Positions 5,333-7,143 of a stretch of DNA of 7,143 bases are shown here, piece by piece. Under the pieces are notes generated by a model that worked only from the letters and a program-made list of their open reading frames with translations, did no database searches and was not told the DNA's origin. This stretch comes from JALZHR01 sp036389695 (GTDB lineage Bacteria; Acidobacteriota; Blastocatellia; Pyrinomonadales; Pyrinomonadaceae), in NCBI GenBank assembly GCA_036389695.1, contig DASVWG010000212.1:1-7143 (forward strand), read 5' to 3'. The position numbers and the translations under genes are program-made. Numbering within the stretch: the stretch's first letter is position 1; each line of letters opens with the position of its first letter.

Positions 5333-6268
5333 CTAGCCAATTTTCTTGACTGAGGTGTGACCTGCTCCGACACTGAGTTCCAGCTCTTCGCCGTCCGTCA
5401 ACAAAGCCATAAAACCGCCGCCGCCGCCTAAGGTGATGAAAAGACTGAACGCAAACCCAATATCTTCGACATTGACCGCTATTTCGGCAAAAATATCGAA
5501 ACCGTAAGCCTGCGAAGGCGGCTCGGTTGACATATATAAACCGGCAAATAAAACGTCGCCTTCTTCGGCTCCGGCGGTAAAGGCGGTCGATGAGATTTCG
5601 TAAACGCCCGCTTCGTTGAATCCGACGAGAACTCCCTTGAAATGTTCTTTGCCGACGCCGAGGCTTTGTTCCGTGCCGAAAACCAAACCTATCGACCCGA
5701 ATCCGCTATCGGCGGCGTGCTGCCTGACCGTGCCGAATTCCGGACGCTTCATCAGTCCATGAATGTCGTCGGAAGAGTATTTTGCTGAGGCGCTCACGCC
5801 TGCCGCCTGCTTAAAATCCTTGAAAGAGGCGGCAATCTTCTTACGATTCTCGTCCGGCGTCAGGGCGACGACCGATATTAAGTAAGATCCCGGAGTGACC
5901 GTATGGTTGATGATGTGAAGAACAACGGGCGTGCCGTCGCCGCCCTTGTCTCCTCCTTCCATGTTATTTGTTGTCCTTGACCAGTCTTTTCCATAGCAAT
6001 ATTTTATTTTGTACTGATCCCAATCATCGTCCCAGAAAGAAATTGACTGAAGCATATTATTTCCTTCCATAATACTTACGTTAATGTGATGCTTCTCAAA
6101 ATATTTCGAGCTGTCGCTATTGTCGGGAATATTAATAGGATTACTGCTAAAATCATGCTTTCCCTTTTTAAGAGCAGCTTGAAAGTTCCAACTAAGTGGT
6201 CCATCGAAGCCATTAATCCAAACGTCTTTATCCGTATAATTGTGTACAGCCACGAGTTTTTTACTCAT
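5333..6268 (-). CDS. Unrecognised 311-aa protein, possibly two-domain
   Basis: I do not recognise the family. There is no signal peptide and no clear transmembrane helix, so it is probably cytosolic or released by lysis or a dedicated route. Residues 1-105 are rich in aromatics and Asn (VAVHNYTDKDVWINGF, SISFWDDDWDQYKIKYCYG) and look like a beta-sandwich. GGDKGGDGTP (106-115) looks like a flexible hinge. The rest (116-311) alternates strand-like and Gly-rich stretches (FGSIGLVFGTEQSLGVG at 190-206; a glycine-rich hydrophobic patch, FAFSLFITLGGGGGFMALL, at 272-290). Only one cysteine is present. The coding sequence of the first part is visibly more AT-rich than the second and than neighbouring genes, hinting at fusion or recent arrival. 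The best Shine-Dalgarno nearby serves a leader ORF rather than this ATG. It has its own terminator and lies alone between a repeat-rich scar and dnaN. A lectin-like or pore-forming role is only a guess. Confidence 0.75.
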   Translation of the reverse strand: MSKKLVAVHNYTDKDVWINGFDGPLSWNFQAALKKGKHDFSSNPINIPDNSDSSKYFEKHHINVSIMEGNNMLQSISFWDDDWDQYKIKYCYGKDWSRTTNNMEGGDKGGDGTPVVLHIINHTVTPGSYLISVVALTPDENRKKIAASFKDFKQAAGVSASAKYSSDDIHGLMKRPEFGTVRQHAADSGFGSIGLVFGTEQSLGVGKEHFKGVLVGFNEAGVYEISSTAFTAGAEEGDVLFAGLYMSTEPPSQAYGFDIFAEIAVNVEDIGFAFSLFITLGGGGGFMALLTDGEELELSVGAGHTSVKKIG

Positions 6269-6281
6269 ATTGTTTTTTCAT
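6261..6281 (-). CDS. Six-codon leader ORF overlapping the orphan gene start
   Basis: On the minus strand GGAG (6292-6289) lies 7 bases before an ATG at 6281, which opens a frame reading MKKQYE and then TAA at 6261-6263. The ATG of the 311-aa gene (6268) lies inside this frame, one base into its fifth codon. The strong ribosome binding site thus fits the leader, while the main ATG is about 20 bases away from it. Translation of the main gene may depend on ribosomes finishing the leader. Alternatively the leader is accidental, or an indel separates a true upstream start from the main frame. Confidence 0.4.
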   Translation of the reverse strand: MKKQYE

Positions 6282-6404
6282 TTTTCTTCTCCGTTTTATT
6301 CCCAAAAGCCCTTTTTCTTAACGCTCTATCTATTTTTGCGTTCAAACTCAAGGAACAATTAATAATTGCTACTTTATCCGCCGCTTTCATCGTTTTTGTC
6401 GCTT

Positions 6405-6458
6405 AACAAAAAGTCGGTAACTAAAACTCCTGCTTCTTGAATTTATAGTTACCGGCTT
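6405..6458 (-). terminator. Terminator hairpin downstream of dnaN
   Basis: A 13-base stem (6411-6423 with 6446-6458, one non-Watson-Crick position at 6414/6455) encloses a 22-base loop. On the minus strand it is followed by TTTTTGTTAA, and it lies about 40 bases after the dnaN stop codon. On the plus strand it is followed by tactgctttttt, so it could work in both directions. The remaining gap to the orphan gene (6293-6404) is AT-rich and must hold that gene's promoter, but I see no convincing one. Confidence 0.75.
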
Positions 6459-6499
6459 TACTGCTTTTTTACAAAAATAATTTTAATCGCGAATATTCA

Positions 6500-7143
6500 T
6501 CATATTCTTAAAGGCATCACGATGTATTTGTAGTCGTAGCCGGTGTCGTCGGCGAGGCGCATCATGGTTTGGGCGTTGCCGTCTTTGAATTCGAAGGCGA
6601 TGCGTCCGCGTCCGCTGCCTTCTTTGACTTTGACTTTGTCGCCTTCGGTTTCCTGTTCGCTGGCGGCGGCTTCCGTCTCGTTGGAGCCGATGACGTTGAG
6701 AAAATCCTGCACGTATTGGGCGTTGAAGCCGATTTGGACTTCTTCGCCGGTGTATTCGGCGGCGATGGCTTCGTTTGCCTCGCCTTCTTCGGAGCTTTGC
6801 GCGCCGATTTCGATTTCGCCGTCGCGGATGGTCAGCTTGACCGAGCGCGTGCGTTCGTCAGCCATTAAGGAAACGCGGCGGATGGCGGATTTCATCTCGT
6901 CGGCGTCGAAGGTGACGGTCTTGTCGTTGTTTTTCGGAATGACCATCTCGTAGTTCGGAAAAGTGCCGGTCAGCTTGCGCGTGATGAGCAGGCGTCCGCC
7001 GACTTCGAAATAGATGTGATTGGTGTCTTCGCCGAAGCTGACGTCGCCGGAATCGTCGCGGGCGATTTTGACCAGCTCGCTCAGAGCCTTTTTCGGAATC
7101 AGCGCGTCCATCGCGCCTTCGAGCGTGTCTTTCTTTTCGATAT
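6500..7143 (-). CDS. dnaN: DNA polymerase III beta sliding clamp, C-terminal part
   Basis: The protein is the beta clamp, a ring dimer that tethers the replicative polymerase and other partners to DNA. The window holds roughly its last 214 residues; the 5' part and true start lie beyond position 7143, and the frame stays open to the edge. Recognisable pieces are MDALIPKKALSELVKI (end of domain I to domain II), GTFPNYEMVIP (the conserved FPxY segment), RRVSLMADERTRSVKLTI, and the terminal MPLRI, a variant of the family's MPMRL end next to the partner-binding pocket. The segment between FNAQYVQDFLNVI and RIAFEFKDG holds an acidic, Ala/Glu-rich insertion of about 25 residues (roughly SNETEAAASEQETEGDKVKV) longer than in E. 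coli. The in-window ATG at 7111 is internal and not the start. A terminator follows, so the gene ends its transcription unit. Confidence 0.95.
   Translation of the reverse strand, partial: IEKKDTLEGAMDALIPKKALSELVKIARDDSGDVSFGEDTNHIYFEVGGRLLITRKLTGTFPNYEMVIPKNNDKTVTFDADEMKSAIRRVSLMADERTRSVKLTIRDGEIEIGAQSSEEGEANEAIAAEYTGEEVQIGFNAQYVQDFLNVIGSNETEAAASEQETEGDKVKVKEGSGRGRIAFEFKDGNAQTMMRLADDTGYDYKYIVMPLRI

Noticed and set aside
6300..6360. Promoter for the 311-aa gene (TTGAGT or TTGAAC with downstream AT-rich hexamers)
   Set aside because: No hexamer pair at 16-18 bases spacing gave a reasonable match on both sides, so I do not report it.
6086..6406. Plus-strand frame reading a hydrophobic 106-aa protein
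   Set aside because: Half lies antisense to the orphan gene and half in an AT-rich gap; the hydrophobicity is what T-rich DNA gives by chance, and no ribosome binding site was seen.
6543..6953. Plus-strand open frames opposite dnaN
   Set aside because: Antisense to a certain gene; Ser/Ala-rich and Phe/Gly-rich composition is typical of mirror frames.

Overview
The window looks like chromosomal DNA from a free-living, moderately GC-rich Gram-negative-type bacterium. An Acidobacteriota lineage (Blastocatellia/Pyrinomonadaceae-like) is my best guess. The reasons are GC-rich genes separated by AT-rich gaps, several secreted proteins with Sec signal peptides, a DnaN with a long acidic insertion in its last domain, and abundant palindromic intergenic repeats. 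This taxonomic call is an inference without any search behind it. No tRNA, rRNA, CRISPR array, transposase or phage gene is visible.

Layout, left to right. (1) Positions 1-143 hold a large imperfect palindrome built of 7-base units, which runs into the 3' end of a family-2 glycosyltransferase gene on the minus strand (123-1082 or 1103). (2) A second 7-base-unit palindrome (1105-1214) separates this gene from a divergent family-4 glycosyltransferase (1221-2324, plus). The pair probably serves polysaccharide or glycoconjugate assembly. (3) A strong REP-like hairpin (2343-2384) sits between the convergent ends of the GT4 gene and a minus-strand operon. (4) The operon, read 4902 to 2399, encodes three secreted proteins: an unrecognised 192-aa protein, a 171-aa protein of an uncharacterised Cys-containing family, and a GH47 (class I alpha-1,2-mannosidase-like) enzyme, a family much better known from eukaryotes. 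(5) Positions 4956-5265 contain the terminator and C-terminal remnant of a lost gene, fused to a third 7-base-unit palindrome nested inside REP-like arms. (6) An unrecognised 311-aa non-secreted protein (5333-6268, minus) has its own terminator and a six-codon leader ORF overlapping its start. (7) A terminator hairpin (6411-6458) follows dnaN, whose C-terminal two thirds fill 6500-7143 (minus, cut by the window edge).

The most unusual content is the repeats rather than the genes. Three separate intergenic palindromes with different sequences share one architecture: arms of about four tandem heptamers facing each other. They touch the neighbouring genes. One supplies the stop codon and last residues of the GT2, one supplies the Shine-Dalgarno of the GT4, and one creates a signal-peptide-like start in front of a gene fragment.
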